Source: Nocardia pseudovaccinii NBRC 100343 (GTDB taxonomy: Bacteria; Actinomycetota; Actinomycetes; Mycobacteriales; Mycobacteriaceae). From it: DNA of 64,000 nt. The notes beneath the pieces were generated by a model that saw only the letters and a program-made list of their open reading frames with translations, did not search any database and was not told where the DNA came from. Made by a program: the position numbers and the translations under genes. Where the stretch lies: positions 49,353 to 113,352 of the forward strand of contig NZ_BDBY01000096.1 of NCBI RefSeq assembly GCF_001613225.1, read 5' to 3'. This document shows, one piece after another, positions 1-8,273 of this stretch (position 1 is its first letter; every line of letters begins with the position of its first letter).

Positions 1-251
1 GACGCCGATTTGCGGCCCCAGCCGATCTCGATGGCCGAGAACATGTCGTAGAGACCGTGGCGGTAGAGCTTTTTGAGGGTGAGGTCGCGGTCGCTGCGGC
101 TGGCTACGGCGTGCCAGATGCCGCGCTCGCTGAGCTTCAGCAGCGTGCGCAGGGCGGCGGGACGTGGTGCGCTGCTGGTCGCGTCGCAGACGACACCATC
201 CCAGAGGGTGTTGTCCAGTTCCCAGACAAGACATCTCAGAGCCGGTGCCAT
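1..251 (-). CDS. FkbH-like HAD-IIIC family protein (3' end outside window)
   Basis: Only the first 83 residues are visible. The start is the ATG at 251, preceded by a GGGG-rich stretch. Residues 7-20 resemble motif I of FkbH-like HAD-IIIC proteins (CLVW-x-LDNTLW), followed by the usual AVASRSD and IGWGRKS segments. In known FkbH proteins this fold moves a glyceryl unit from 1,3-bisphosphoglycerate onto an ACP. The normal nucleophilic Asp of D-x-D-x-T is Glu here (E11-L-D13-N-T15), so catalysis is in doubt. The gene lies 165 bp downstream of the SDR gene on the same strand and is probably the continuing end of the large operon. The family call is fairly sure; the function is inferred. Confidence 0.72.
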   Translation of the reverse strand, partial: MAPALRCLVWELDNTLWDGVVCDATSSAPRPAALRTLLKLSERGIWHAVASRSDRDLTLKKLYRHGLYDMFSAIEIGWGRKSA

Positions 252-416
252 CGCCTGCCCCTATCGGTTGGTCATCGCTGCCTCTCCTGCCGTGTCGTCG
301 GCAGATGGGCTACTGCGAAAACCATCCAGCGAACGGCACGTACCGGACAAGCCCCCGCTTTCTCGGGAGCCGTGCGGCCGAGGTGATACTACCGGCACTG
401 CCCGTGCATGCTCCTG

Positions 417-1193
417 TCAAAGGCCGTAGTAGCGGCGAACGAGCCGTTCGTAGACCCGAGCGGGCGTGAATCGCCGGGTCCAGAACGAGAGCCGAACGTC
501 ACTGCCGCACAGGTAGGTTTGACGCGGTTCGGGTGCTTCCAGGATTGTCCGCACCTTCCTGGCTACCACCTCCGCGGATTGTCCGTGCTCCAGATATCCG
601 GTGACGCGCGACAGCACCGAAGTCCGATCCGGCGTATATGCCTCGATCGGATCGGCAACGCGCGCAGCCGAATCGATGATCGGGGTAACCGTCCACCCCG
701 GCGCGAGGACCGAGACGTGGATGCCGAAGCCCGCGGTCTCCATCCGCATCGCCTCACCGAGACGTTCGACGGCCGCCTTGGTGGCCGAATACCAGCCGCC
801 ATAGGGCTCGGCGATCGCGCCCGCACCGGAGCTCACCACGATCACCTGGCCGTGGCCCTGCGCACGCATGATCGGCAGCACTTCGCGCAGCACGCGGTGA
901 GTGCCGATCACGTTGGTGTCGATAAGTGCGGCGGCCTCGTCCGGATCGGTCTCCTCCACCGAACCGACAATGCCGTAGGCGGCGAAGGTGACCACCGCAT
1001 CGATGCGGCCGTGCCGCGCGTGCATGGATTTCACCCAACTCCGCACCGCTTCGGTATCGCGGACGTCGACCGCGCGCACGCCATCCCGCGCGAACTTGTC
1101 GCTGCCCTCGACCGTATAGCCGACGCGCGCAAGGTATTCGACGGTCGCCGCGCCCATGCCGTGGGCGGCCCCGGTCACCAGGACAACGGTCAC
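417..1193 (-). CDS. SDR family NAD(P)-dependent oxidoreductase
   Basis: A classical short-chain dehydrogenase of about 258 residues. It has an N-terminal Rossmann motif TGAAHGMG (residues 7-14), a VVSSGAG strand carrying the catalytic Ser, and the active-site YSATK (Tyr135, Lys139). I chose the GTG at 1193, which overlaps the stop of the lipid-kinase gene as GTGA; an earlier GTG at 1202 would add three residues. In an operon with an alpha-oxoamine synthase, a plausible substrate is the beta-keto amine made by that enzyme, as 3-ketosphinganine reductase does in sphingolipid synthesis. That substrate is inference; the family is certain. Confidence 0.9.
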   Translation of the reverse strand: MTVVLVTGAAHGMGAATVEYLARVGYTVEGSDKFARDGVRAVDVRDTEAVRSWVKSMHARHGRIDAVVTFAAYGIVGSVEETDPDEAAALIDTNVIGTHRVLREVLPIMRAQGHGQVIVVSSGAGAIAEPYGGWYSATKAAVERLGEAMRMETAGFGIHVSVLAPGWTVTPIIDSAARVADPIEAYTPDRTSVLSRVTGYLEHGQSAEVVARKVRTILEAPEPRQTYLCGSDVRLSFWTRRFTPARVYERLVRRYYGL

Positions 1194-2122
1194 AGCGCAC
1201 ACACCCGCAATATGCGCGGCAGCACTTCTAGTCGGGCCGATTCCACAATCGTGATCTCGCCATCCAGTTCGAGTGGTGCGGGTGCGGCGGGCCGCAGTTC
1301 CACCGCGGTGTCGCGACGGCAGGTGGCCAGCGCCGAACCCCGGAACTTGCCGCGGTAAAGACCTGCGATGAGCCCCAGAATCCGCGCCCGCCCGGCGGCT
1401 TTCCAGATATTCACGTCGAACATGCCGTCCGCACGGGTGACCGGTGTGTCGTAGTACATGCCACCGGCGAAGTGCACGCTCTTGAGCACACCCACATTCG
1501 TGATCGGTGCGGCGTGCACCCAGTCGGATCCGCGCAGTTGGACTGCCAGCGGCTTGTGGGTGGCGATATTGCTCAGCGCGGTGGCGATAATGGCCGCCTC
1601 GACATTGCGGGATTTCAGCCAGCCGATCAGCCCGCGCGCGTGGTTGAACGAATGATTACCCGCCGCAACGAGTCCCATACTCGCATTGAGCAGGAAGTAT
1701 CGGACTGTTCGGGTGCCGTCCGGAAGCAGCATGGTGGCCTTGCCGACGTCGACGAGCTCGGGTGTGCCGAGCCGGACCGGGATATCGGCGATGCTCGATC
1801 GCCCCGGTTTGTGGAAGTCGTTGGAACTGCCGAGACCGATCGCGCCGAGTGCGACCGATTCCGCGCCCTGTCGCGGTCGGTCGGTCGCCGGATCCATAAT
1901 CGCATTGAGGACCAGATTGACCATGCCGTCGCCGCCCGCCGCTACGATCACCTCGGGTGGATCCGACTCGAGGCTCGCTTGGACCAGTTTCGTGGCTTGT
2001 TCTGCGTCACTGGGCATTTCGACGGTGAGATCGGTATTCCGTTCGCGTAGCACGCCTTCTACCGGACGCCACCGCTGCAGCGCGGTCCCGGCATTGGACT
2101 GTGGATTCAGGACGACGAGCAT
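1190..2122 (-). CDS. diacylglycerol/sphingosine kinase family protein
   Basis: A 310-residue protein of the DAGK catalytic (YegS/sphingosine kinase) superfamily. It opens with the nucleotide-binding signature NPQSNAG (residues 6-12) and has the GGDG motif at 63-66 followed by MVNLVLNAI. A later GLGSSNDF matches the usual GTGNDFA motif. The open frame runs further upstream to 2536, but the ATG at 2122 has a GAGGAG ribosome-binding site and gives the family-typical start. It overlaps the preceding HAD gene by 16 bp. Members phosphorylate lipid alcohols such as diacylglycerol or sphingoid bases with ATP. Here the natural target would be the lipid product of this cluster; the substrate is unproven. 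Confidence 0.85.
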   Translation of the reverse strand: MLVVLNPQSNAGTALQRWRPVEGVLRERNTDLTVEMPSDAEQATKLVQASLESDPPEVIVAAGGDGMVNLVLNAIMDPATDRPRQGAESVALGAIGLGSSNDFHKPGRSSIADIPVRLGTPELVDVGKATMLLPDGTRTVRYFLLNASMGLVAAGNHSFNHARGLIGWLKSRNVEAAIIATALSNIATHKPLAVQLRGSDWVHAAPITNVGVLKSVHFAGGMYYDTPVTRADGMFDVNIWKAAGRARILGLIAGLYRGKFRGSALATCRRDTAVELRPAAPAPLELDGEITIVESARLEVLPRILRVCAL

Positions 2123-2829
2123 GATTTCTCCTCGATACCCAGCCACTCGCGCAGCCGAGGCCAGTCCCCCGTACTTACAAGGCCCGAATATTTCTGCGGA
2201 ACAGCAGATTCCGGCACGTTCACGAGGAATACGGGGATCCCCAGAAGTGCCGCCGGTGCGTCGTTGGCGGCGTCGTTGCCGATCATCACGCACTCCCCCG
2301 GTTCCGCGCCGAGCCGGTCGAGCAGTTCGCGGTAGAACTCGATACGTGGTTTCGAGCGGCGCATGTTCTCGCCGCTGGTGCGGAAGGTGAACACGGACGG
2401 GTCGTAGCCGCCCCAGCCGAGCCGGGTGCTGACAGTGCTGTCCGGCCACAGCGGATTGGTCGCAACGACCTGTACCGTGCCCGATTCCTGGAGCCGGGTC
2501 ACCGTATCCAGTGCCCGAGGCTCCAGCGGAAAGCAACCGCGCAGACGCGGAAAACCCGTCTCCGCCAGGCTCTTCAGTTGACTCGCCACCGCATCAGGTG
2601 CGACCCGCAGCCGCTCGGCGAGCAGTCGGACCATCAGGTCGGTGTTGGTGTGCTCGGTGTCGTTGGCTCGAACCTGCTTCAGCACGCCGGGCAGGACGCG
2701 CAGAAAACGATGCGGTGAGGTCAACTCGCGAAATGCCTGCGCGGCAGCCAGCGGCATCAGCGCCTTGAACCGGCGCCGATGCAACCGCACCAAGGTGCCG
2801 TCCAGGTCCCACAGCACTGTGCGCTTCAT
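2107..2829 (-). CDS. HAD family hydrolase
   Basis: A 240-residue haloacid-dehalogenase-type phosphatase. Motif I is WDLDGT near residues 7-12, motif II VATN, motif III a Lys in SKPR, and motif IV GNDAANDAP, so all catalytic positions are present. This contrasts with the FkbH-like HAD at the window edge, which has a substituted nucleophile. The start overlaps the stop of the nucleotidyltransferase-like gene as ATGA. It probably removes phosphate from a small molecule or lipid phosphate in the pathway; the substrate cannot be read from sequence. Confidence 0.85.
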   Translation of the reverse strand: MKRTVLWDLDGTLVRLHRRRFKALMPLAAAQAFRELTSPHRFLRVLPGVLKQVRANDTEHTNTDLMVRLLAERLRVAPDAVASQLKSLAETGFPRLRGCFPLEPRALDTVTRLQESGTVQVVATNPLWPDSTVSTRLGWGGYDPSVFTFRTSGENMRRSKPRIEFYRELLDRLGAEPGECVMIGNDAANDAPAALLGIPVFLVNVPESAVPQKYSGLVSTGDWPRLREWLGIEEKSCSSS

Positions 2830-4229
2830 TCCTGGCTGTCCAGTACCGCTTGGAGATCGGCGCGGGTCAGGCCCAGCTGGGCCGCGTATTCGTCGATGCC
2901 GGGACGTCCGGTCGCAGCGGTACCGATTCCGGCCCGGCTCGCCAGCTCCGAACCATAGGCGGTACCGAGATCGAAGACGGTCTTGGCCAGCGCCGCCGGA
3001 AAGAGCCAGCGGCCGAGGTCGCGCTGGAAAACCCGAGTCAGCCGGTAGGGGGCGGAGATTCGCGCACCGAGATCGGATAGCGGCGCTGGGTCGCGCAGCG
3101 AACTCATCTTGCGCGCTTCGTCACCGGGCACCAGCAGCAGATCCGACCACAGGCGGCCGAAGCGGTCACGCTTTTCGCTCGCGACGGCGGCCATATTGAA
3201 TTCGGTGTAGGCCTTTTCGATGCGCGAGGTGTGGGTGGAGCGGCTGCGCAGCAGCGCATGGATATCGGCGGTTTTGCGCGCGGTGTCGTAGCGGGTGAAG
3301 CGGTTGATCTTCGGTGCGATCCAGTTGATCAAGGCCGCGAACTCCGGTTCGGGCACGAGCCGATCGGCCAGCGAAAGAGCGTGGTACATCAGGCTTTCGC
3401 TGCCCGTCTTGGCGATCTCACCGGCCAGCAGGTCGTAGTCGAGGCCATCGGCGTAGCGGGCCAGGTTCCAGATGTCGGCGAGTTCGCGTACACCGGTCTT
3501 GTAGTAGGGCAGGTGGATGCCGAGGTGGTGCAGGTTGTCCTCGTGCGACATCGCCCAGGCGGGCACACCGTAGAAGTCGATGCGCCGCACGCGCTTCCAG
3601 ATCGCGGCGTAGTCGACGATGTACGGAGCCAACGGCGTGATCAGCCCCCAGTGCGTGCCGACGACGAGGGATCCGTCGCGGGAGACGAACGACGGCAGGT
3701 GGTGTGAGCGTTCGGCGCGGACCTTCGGGGCCTTGCCCAGCAGTTCGGAGGTGGCGAAAAGTCCCAGCTCCCGGTAGATCTCGATAACGGTGTCGACCTG
3801 ATCGAGTTCGACGAGGATATCCAGGTCGTTCATCCGCTTGTAGCGCGGGTCGTGGTAGATCTCCGCTGAGAACAACATGCCCTTGAGCACCACGCAGCGC
3901 ACGCCGCGTTCGTCGAAGCGGCGCAACAGTTCCCTGGCACCGGCCAGGCGCCGATCGTTCACGGCGGCAATGTGATCGGTCACGCTCGCGAAATGTGCTC
4001 GCACCAGCTCGGGAACGAGGTCGTAAAGCTGCTCGGACTCCAACCGACGGTGCACCAGTGGGACGGTCGCATTGAGCTCGGCGAGTTCGAAAACCTCTGC
4101 CCAGTCGGTGATCTCGTGGGCGAGTTTCGCCAACGCGGCGCGTTCGTGCCGACTCGGGTCGGCAAGTGCCGCGTGCACGAGCAGGCGTTCGGAAGCCGTT
4201 CCGCCCGCGGCGATTTCGGTTCCGGTCAT
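2826..4229 (-). CDS. nucleotidyltransferase family protein (PF14907-like)
   Basis: 467 residues. The central part (about 95-150) carries LKGMLFSAEIYHDPRYKR followed by MNDLDILV. This is the pattern of the putative nucleotidyltransferase family PF14907 (NTP_transf_5), with D-L-D as likely metal ligands. Such proteins occur in natural-product and capsule clusters, but few have an assigned reaction. The gene is coupled to its downstream neighbour by ATGA and separated by one base from the upstream oxoamine synthase gene. A role in attaching a nucleotide or phosphorylated group to the product is possible, not shown. Confidence 0.75.
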   Translation of the reverse strand: MTGTEIAAGGTASERLLVHAALADPSRHERAALAKLAHEITDWAEVFELAELNATVPLVHRRLESEQLYDLVPELVRAHFASVTDHIAAVNDRRLAGARELLRRFDERGVRCVVLKGMLFSAEIYHDPRYKRMNDLDILVELDQVDTVIEIYRELGLFATSELLGKAPKVRAERSHHLPSFVSRDGSLVVGTHWGLITPLAPYIVDYAAIWKRVRRIDFYGVPAWAMSHEDNLHHLGIHLPYYKTGVRELADIWNLARYADGLDYDLLAGEIAKTGSESLMYHALSLADRLVPEPEFAALINWIAPKINRFTRYDTARKTADIHALLRSRSTHTSRIEKAYTEFNMAAVASEKRDRFGRLWSDLLLVPGDEARKMSSLRDPAPLSDLGARISAPYRLTRVFQRDLGRWLFPAALAKTVFDLGTAYGSELASRAGIGTAATGRPGIDEYAAQLGLTRADLQAVLDSQE

Positions 4230-4230
4230 A

Positions 4231-5553
4231 TCAGCGGATCCCTTCTTCGGTCGGACCGATTTGCTCGGGATGGAAGGCGAAGCGGCGGGCCACGGCCGAA
4301 ATCTTCGCCAGCGCGAAATCCAGCTGGTCGCGACTGAGCGTGGCCATCATGCTGACCCGCAGCCGCTGCTGTTCGCGTGGGACGGCCGGGAATTCGACGC
4401 CGTTGACGAACACGCCCTCGGCGTGCAGCGCCGCGACAACCTCGGCGACGGCGAGGCGCTGCGGCACCAAGATCGGGATGATCGCGGTCTGCGGATCGAC
4501 CGCGAAGCCCATTCGACGCAGTTCGCGCACGAAGTAGTCGACATTGTCGTGCAATTGGCGGATCCGCTCCGGATGCTCATCGATGAAATCGATGGCGGCG
4601 AGTACCGAGGCGACGACCGCCGGGGCCAGCGAGGCCGAGAACATGTACGAGCGCGCGAAGAACCGCAGCGTGTCCACCAGATCCTTCGACCCGGCCACGA
4701 AACCGCCGGTGGTGGCGAACACCTTCGAGAAGGTGCCCATGTACAGCTCGACCGATCCGGCCCCCATGCCGAAATGTTCGGCAGTGCCGTGGCCGTGCGC
4801 GCCGAGCACACCGGTACCGTGCGCGTCGTCGATGGTCAGCCAGGCTCCGAAGGAATCGCACAGCGCCCGAATCTCCGGCAGCGGCGCGATATCGCCGTCC
4901 ATCGAATACACGCCCTCGACGGCGACCACGATATTCGCGCCTGGATTGCGCCAGCGGATCTGCATGAGCCGGTGCCGTAGATGCCGAAGATCGTTGTGCT
5001 CGAAGGCCATCGAGCGGACCCGGCCGAGTTGGATGCCGTCATAGAGGCTGGCATGGCTCTGCTCGTCGTAGAGCAGGATGTCGCCCTTGCGCAGCAGACC
5101 GGTCACCCAGCCCACATTGGCGGCGTAGCCGGAGGAGAACACCAGCGCGGATTCGCAGCCCTTGGTCTCGGCGAGGCGTTCCTCCAGCCGCCGGTGCACC
5201 GAAGTGGTGCCGTTCAGCAGTGGCGGTCCGCCATGGCCGACACCGAATTCGCGCACGGCCCGGACGGCGGCTTCGACGATCTCCGGTTCGTTGCCGAGGC
5301 CGAGGTAGTTGTTCGACCCCAACATGATCAGTTCGCGGACCGCGTCGCCGCCGGGATCGCGGACCTGTACGACCGGACCCGCGGGCCCGGTGATCTCACG
5401 GAGGACGAATCCGGTGCCGCGTGCGTTCGCGACATAGGGCCGGAATTCCTCGAAGCGCTGTTCGAAGGTGTGCGCGGCGGGATCCAGGTAATGCTCGAGG
5501 CTGAAGTTCTCGCCGTGCGCGGTCTCGTGCGGTGCGGCTGCGGTGGATGTCAT
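4231..5553 (-). CDS. alpha-oxoamine synthase (BioF / serine palmitoyltransferase family)
   Basis: A 440-residue PLP enzyme of the fold I alpha-oxoamine synthase family. It shows GVGHGGPPLLNGTTSVH, the cofactor-binding DDAHGTGVLG, and the PLP lysine Lys277 in GTFSKVF followed by TGGFVAGSK. Family members condense an acyl thioester with an amino acid and release CO2 and the carrier, giving an alpha-amino ketone (BioF, KBL, SPT, CqsA, and the domain in PigH/RedN). With an acyl-AMP ligase and ACPs in the same operon, an acyl-ACP plus serine, alanine or glycine is the likely substrate pair. Its start overlaps the stop of the preceding gene as ATGA. An N-terminal extension of about 60 residues precedes the core. 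Confidence 0.9.
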   Translation of the reverse strand: MTSTAAAPHETAHGENFSLEHYLDPAAHTFEQRFEEFRPYVANARGTGFVLREITGPAGPVVQVRDPGGDAVRELIMLGSNNYLGLGNEPEIVEAAVRAVREFGVGHGGPPLLNGTTSVHRRLEERLAETKGCESALVFSSGYAANVGWVTGLLRKGDILLYDEQSHASLYDGIQLGRVRSMAFEHNDLRHLRHRLMQIRWRNPGANIVVAVEGVYSMDGDIAPLPEIRALCDSFGAWLTIDDAHGTGVLGAHGHGTAEHFGMGAGSVELYMGTFSKVFATTGGFVAGSKDLVDTLRFFARSYMFSASLAPAVVASVLAAIDFIDEHPERIRQLHDNVDYFVRELRRMGFAVDPQTAIIPILVPQRLAVAEVVAALHAEGVFVNGVEFPAVPREQQRLRVSMMATLSRDQLDFALAKISAVARRFAFHPEQIGPTEEGIR

Positions 5554-8273
5554 GAGCTGTGTTCCTGAACGATGGTTGCGGTTCCGGCCTTGCCGTCGAG
5601 AATCAGCACATCCCCGCTGGCGACCAGCCGGGTGACGCCCGCAACGCCGACGACGGTGGGAATGCCGAGTTCACGGCCGATAATGGCGGTATGGGAGAGC
5701 GGGCTGCCCTTCTCGCTGACCAATCCACCGGCGGCCACCATCAGGAAGACCCAACCGGGATCGGTACTGGCTGCGACGAGGATCTGACCGTCGACCACCA
5801 CATCCGGTTCCGGAGTGGCCAACACCAGTGCCGGAGCTTCGACTCGGCCCGGCGCGCAACCGATTCCGTGTAGCACACTGCCGGAATCGCCGTTGGGAGC
5901 CGGATGGTCGAAGCCCGGATCGTTGAAACCGACGGCCGCGATTCCAGCCGTGACGATCCGCGACGGCAGTTGCTCGACGCGCCACCGCTCGTGATCGCTC
6001 TTACGTCTGACGACCGTCCGCGCCGCATCGGTATCGACAGCGGTCCCCCGGGTAAGGGCCGCGATCTCCTCGTAGGTGAGCCAGAAGATATCGCGCGGAT
6101 CCTCGAGCAGTCCAGCCGCGTGCATCTGCCTGCCGTATTCCCGGAATACCCGTTTGACCAGGCCGAAGGAACGGCTGCGACCCAGCCGCATATTCTCGCG
6201 CTGTTTCACATGCTCGCGCGCCCGCCCGAGTGCGAACCGGAACGCCAACCGTTGCGGAAGCTTTCCACGGAACAGCCTCGCCGCGGTGCGCTCCGCGTCG
6301 CGGCGGATCTGCTTTTCGCGCGCCGCCATGTCGTCGATGTTCTGACCGCCACGCAGGTAGTTGCGCAGCATAGGAACCAGTCGCTCCGGATGCTCGCCCA
6401 GCGGATCGGTTTCCAGCTTCAGCTCGTCCACGGTACGGTCGCCGAACAGGGCGATATGGCGCAGGCATGCACCGCGGAAATCGGCGAATTCGGGCTGTGC
6501 CAGGGCTTTCCACACTTCGTGCGGTTCCAGTGGCCCCTCGAACAGCTCACGCAGCGCGGCATCCGCCCGGACCGTCGCGGTCAGCGCGAGCGCCGAGCGG
6601 ACCGGGTCGACACTGTCGACACCTTCTTCGCCGCAGAACAATTCATTGCGCAAAGTGATGGCGGATGGCTCGGTGAGGCCTTCGCGTTCCAGCAGCAGAC
6701 CCACGACGTGGAACATCTGCTGGGCCAGAAAGTCATTGAAGATCTGCACCGCGTAGGCGGGGACGAGTTCGTGCAGGCAGCGTTCCATCCATTCGAGTAG
6801 TGCTTCCGGATCCCGTTCCCGCTCCGGTGTTTCCGGGTCGAGCCGGTGGTCCAGATCGACGGTGAAGGCCTGGAGTTCGGCGAAGAACGCGCGCAGCCGC
6901 CGCGGTAGCCGCAGCCAGCCAACGGTGATGATGGCAGCGATACGCAAGCGCAGCAGATACATCTTCGCCCGCGCCAGCCCCTGTTTCGGCGCGGCCGGGC
7001 GCTGGTAGCGATTCTCGATATTGAGTGCCGCCTCCCAGCCTTCGATGGCGAACTCCATACCCGGGATCTGCAGGAACAGCCGGTACCAGTTGCTGATGTT
7101 GTAGTAGATGCGCCCGTGCGCGGTACCGACCAAATAGGGGTACAGGCTCGCGGCATTGCGGTCGACGATGGCGTCGGTTGCGCCGAAATCCTTGTGACAG
7201 GCCCGGAACACCTGCTCATAGGCGTTCCGCAGGATCGAAAAGGTCAGCGGGCTGGAAAGACCGGGATAGGACTCGGCGACGTTCACATTGTCGAAAATGG
7301 TTTCGCGGGCACCGGTCGCGGTGATCGGGCGGGCCTGGAGCAGGTACAGCGCGCCCTCGGCGTCATAGGCCCATTCGACATCCTGTGGCGCGTCGAAGGT
7401 ATCGGCCAATCCCGTTGCGGTATCGACGAGTTCGACTACCTGTGCGTCGGTGAGTGCCTGGCCGGTTACGGCGGTGATCTGCTCGATGACGGTGCCGGAA
7501 CCATCGGCCGCAACCGCGACCCGGCTCTGCTTCTCGGCCACCGAACGGGAAACGATCGTGCGCGCGGCGGCATCGACGAAGTAGGTATCGCACTCCACGG
7601 TTCCGGCGACGACACCTTCGCCCAGGCCGAGGGCCGCCGAGACGACGGCCTCGCCCGGGTCGCCGGTCTGCGGGTTGCAGCTGAAGGCGACACCGGAGAC
7701 CGCACTGTCGATCAGCACCTGGACCAGGACGGCACAGTCGATCTCGGTATTGTCCAGTCCACGATGTCCTCGGTAGAAAAGTGACCGCTCCGAGTAGGCC
7801 GAGGCGAGCACTTCCAGCACCGCCGCCGATACGTCCGCCGGGGCGACATTCAGCAGGGTATCGAGTTGGCCCGCGAAGGAGTCCGTCGCCGAATCCTCGC
7901 CGCTCACCGAGGAACGCACAGCCAGGCGAACACCGGATTGTGCTGTGCGCTCGGCGATTTCGCGAATCTCCGCGCTCAGCTCGGTGTTGATATCCGCTGG
8001 GATCGGCTGAGCACGGATAACCGTGCGGATCTCCCCCGACACCGCCCGCAACGACGCCGGATCGGAGTGATCGAGCGAATCCAGCGCGTCGGCGATGGAT
8101 CCGCGGATCGGTTCGAGGATGCGCGCACACGCGGCGGCACTCAGCACCACGAACGGTGGCACCCGATATCCGGCCGCTACGAGCCTACCGAGATTCGCGG
8201 CCTTGGCGCCCACTTGCGGCGCCATCGTCGCATCGGCGGCGAGTGCGGTATCGCTGACGGTTGTTCCGTTCAT
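5550..8273 (-). CDS. PEP-synthase-like condensing/phosphotransfer enzyme (PigC/TamQ/RedH type)
   Basis: 907 residues with an N-terminal PPDK-type ATP-grasp domain (about 15-325: GAKAANLGRL, AVRSSVSGEDS, ending DVEWAYDAEG then LLQARPIT). A long helical central part follows, and a C-terminal phosphohistidine swivel domain (about 795-905) carries catalytic His861 in GSPLSHTAIIGRELGIP. No PEP/pyruvate-binding TIM barrel is present, so it is not a true PEP synthase. The same layout and size is known from the prodiginine/tambjamine condensing enzymes PigC, RedH and TamQ, and from rifampin phosphotransferase. The open frame extends to 8849, but the ATG at 8273 overlaps the P450 stop (ATGA). I infer ATP-driven activation of a carbonyl or hydroxyl for joining to an amine. 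Confidence 0.85.
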   Translation of the reverse strand: MNGTTVSDTALAADATMAPQVGAKAANLGRLVAAGYRVPPFVVLSAAACARILEPIRGSIADALDSLDHSDPASLRAVSGEIRTVIRAQPIPADINTELSAEIREIAERTAQSGVRLAVRSSVSGEDSATDSFAGQLDTLLNVAPADVSAAVLEVLASAYSERSLFYRGHRGLDNTEIDCAVLVQVLIDSAVSGVAFSCNPQTGDPGEAVVSAALGLGEGVVAGTVECDTYFVDAAARTIVSRSVAEKQSRVAVAADGSGTVIEQITAVTGQALTDAQVVELVDTATGLADTFDAPQDVEWAYDAEGALYLLQARPITATGARETIFDNVNVAESYPGLSSPLTFSILRNAYEQVFRACHKDFGATDAIVDRNAASLYPYLVGTAHGRIYYNISNWYRLFLQIPGMEFAIEGWEAALNIENRYQRPAAPKQGLARAKMYLLRLRIAAIITVGWLRLPRRLRAFFAELQAFTVDLDHRLDPETPERERDPEALLEWMERCLHELVPAYAVQIFNDFLAQQMFHVVGLLLEREGLTEPSAITLRNELFCGEEGVDSVDPVRSALALTATVRADAALRELFEGPLEPHEVWKALAQPEFADFRGACLRHIALFGDRTVDELKLETDPLGEHPERLVPMLRNYLRGGQNIDDMAAREKQIRRDAERTAARLFRGKLPQRLAFRFALGRAREHVKQRENMRLGRSRSFGLVKRVFREYGRQMHAAGLLEDPRDIFWLTYEEIAALTRGTAVDTDAARTVVRRKSDHERWRVEQLPSRIVTAGIAAVGFNDPGFDHPAPNGDSGSVLHGIGCAPGRVEAPALVLATPEPDVVVDGQILVAASTDPGWVFLMVAAGGLVSEKGSPLSHTAIIGRELGIPTVVGVAGVTRLVASGDVLILDGKAGTATIVQEHSS

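Noticed and set aside
384..420. TTGACA and TAGTAT hexamers upstream of the FkbH-like gene as an internal promoter
   Set aside because: The spacing is about 23 bp, too long for a standard promoter, and the first hexamer overlaps the SDR stop codon.
5550..8273. Calling this gene phosphoenolpyruvate synthase (ppsA)
   Set aside because: The C-terminal PEP-binding TIM barrel is absent and the swivel domain is at the very end, as in PigC-type or rifampin-phosphotransferase-type proteins.
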